Assembly (NCBI GenBank): GCA_902518075.1
Contig: CABYEX010000008.1
Coordinates: 1 to 45,685 of the forward strand
Reading direction: 5' to 3'
Origin: Halieaceae bacterium
GTDB lineage: Bacteria > Pseudomonadota > Gammaproteobacteria > Pseudomonadales > Halieaceae
Length of the DNA stretch: 45,685 nucleotides
Shown: positions 44,824 to 45,685 of the stretch, in pieces
Position numbering within the stretch: position 1 is the first letter of the stretch
Layout: each line of letters starts with the position of its first letter
The notes under the pieces: model-generated
What the model saw: the letters and a program-made list of their open reading frames with translations, nothing else
What the model was told of the DNA's origin: nothing
The model's database searches: none
Made by a program: the position numbers and the translations under genes

Positions 44824-45685
44824 TGGGATTCATCGATGCGGCGATTAGTCGATCACGTTCCACTCTAATGTTGATGTCTATGGTAGTCCTATGTGGACTT
44901 CTAGCTCGCGCCGCATTACCGATCGCTAACGATCCCCACATTGTGCTGCCTTACTTTTATATTGGTATCGCGCACGAGGGCATTTCTCCTGAGGATGGTG
45001 AGCGTCTGCTAATACAACCCGTTGAGGTCGAATTGCGAAAGGTTGAGGGGATCAAGGAGATCTCAGCGACAGCCTCTGAGGGTTATGTATCTCTAGGTGT
45101 TGAGTTTGAACCTGAAGTCGATTTGAACGTGGCCTTGCTCGATACGCGAGAGGCTGTGGATCGCGCAAAGTCCGAAATACCCGCGACCGCGGAAGAGCCT
45201 CTCGTCGAGGAACTGAATGTTGACGATTTTCCATTGCTGCAGATCAATCTGTTGTCCGAAGGTGCCAGTGAGAGACAAATGTATGACGCGACCCTCCTAC
45301 TAAGGGACGCGATTGAGACGGTGCCGTCTGTCCTCAGCGCAGATATGCGAGGCACCCGCGAGGAGTTGCTGGAGGTTCTGATTGACCCTGAAGCGCTTGA
45401 GGCCTACAGGATTTCAAGCGAGGCACTGGCCGATACCCTTCAGCGAAACAACAGGCTGATTCCTGCGGGCAGCCTAGAGACGGGAAGTGGTCGGTTTGCG
45501 GTGAAAGTCCCTTCAGTGGTTGAGACCGCTTCCGACGTAATGGGTCTGCCTGTGCAAGTAAACGGTGACACCGTGGTGACCTTGGCCGACGTCGCTGAAA
45601 TACGGCGAGGCTTCAAAGATCGTACGAGCTATGCGCGGTTTAACGGTCGGAGGGCAATGTACATTGAGGTCAAGAAGCGGCCCGA
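44820..45685 (+). CDS. RND efflux inner-membrane pump (AcrB family), N-terminal part, runs off right edge
   Basis: The ATG at 44820 overlaps the adaptor's stop. The frame is open to the window edge (288 codons; these pumps are ~1020-1050 residues). The first membrane segment is TLMLMSMVVLCGLLARAALP, followed by HIVLPYFYIGIAHEGISPED and the porter start LLIQPVEVELRKVEGIKEIS, typical of RND pumps (family motif AxSPEDxE...PxExxLxxxxG). Later SVLSADMRGTREELLEVLID and VNGDTVVTLADVAEIRRGF match the PN2 subdomain. Substrate cannot be told from this part. It is probably an operon with the adaptor. Confidence 0.95.
   Translation, partial: MMGFIDAAISRSRSTLMLMSMVVLCGLLARAALPIANDPHIVLPYFYIGIAHEGISPEDGERLLIQPVEVELRKVEGIKEISATASEGYVSLGVEFEPEVDLNVALLDTREAVDRAKSEIPATAEEPLVEELNVDDFPLLQINLLSEGASERQMYDATLLLRDAIETVPSVLSADMRGTREELLEVLIDPEALEAYRISSEALADTLQRNNRLIPAGSLETGSGRFAVKVPSVVETASDVMGLPVQVNGDTVVTLADVAEIRRGFKDRTSYARFNGRRAMYIEVKKRP

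Overview
The window looks like the chromosome of a marine gammaproteobacterium. This is inferred from gene order and gene types (queA-tgt, ypjD/ffh, rpsP-rimM-trmD-rplS, dsbC-alaC-hom-thrC-recJ-prfB-lysS, xseA/guaB-guaA, poly-glycine lipoproteins, a carotenoid oxygenase). The OM60/NOR5 (Halieaceae) and SAR92-like groups are plausible, but the species cannot be named from this sequence alone.

Region 1 (1-13.0 kb) is accessory DNA lying against the 3' end of a tRNA-Leu(CAA) gene (12920-13006, minus strand). It opens with the N-terminal part of an FMN-binding glutamate-synthase-like protein. Next is a 4.1-kb block with four lipoprotein genes, one small ORF and a decayed copy of that ORF. This block lies between two 189-bp inverted repeats (773-961 and 5032-5220). 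The right arm runs into a truncated tRNA-Leu 3' half (5205-5260), which shares 43 of 44 bases with the intact tRNA gene 7.7 kb away in the same orientation. Between these tRNA sequences lie an SDR oxidoreductase, a beta-lactamase-fold hydrolase, a GST-like protein, a secreted unknown, a GFA/CENP-V-like zinc protein, a CmcJ/NvfI-type oxidoreductase, a DUF1330 protein and a monooxygenase remnant. Four copies of a hairpin-forming intergenic repeat are scattered among them. No integrase or transposase gene is visible.

Region 2 (13.1-31.4 kb) is conserved housekeeping DNA: tRNA modification (queA, tgt), a CorC/CNNM transporter and ypjD, signal recognition (ffh), the rpsP-rimM-trmD-rplS operon, dsbC, the alanine/homoserine/threonine genes, recJ, prfB with its programmed +1 frameshift, and lysS.

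Region 3 (31.4-36.1 kb) is a signalling island. A minus-strand operon encodes a receiver-class III nucleotide cyclase, a single-domain receiver and a membrane histidine kinase, with overlapping ends. It is divergent from a Crp-family regulator that keeps the cyclic-nucleotide-binding residues. This may be a phosphorelay-to-cNMP-to-transcription circuit encoded in one place. A lipoprotein gene converges on the kinase gene and overlaps it by 44 bases.

Region 4 (36.1-45.7 kb) carries xseA divergent from guaB-guaA, a GNAT-like protein, a carotenoid cleavage oxygenase, a small secreted protein, and the start of an RND efflux operon (adaptor plus truncated inner-membrane pump) that runs off the right edge.
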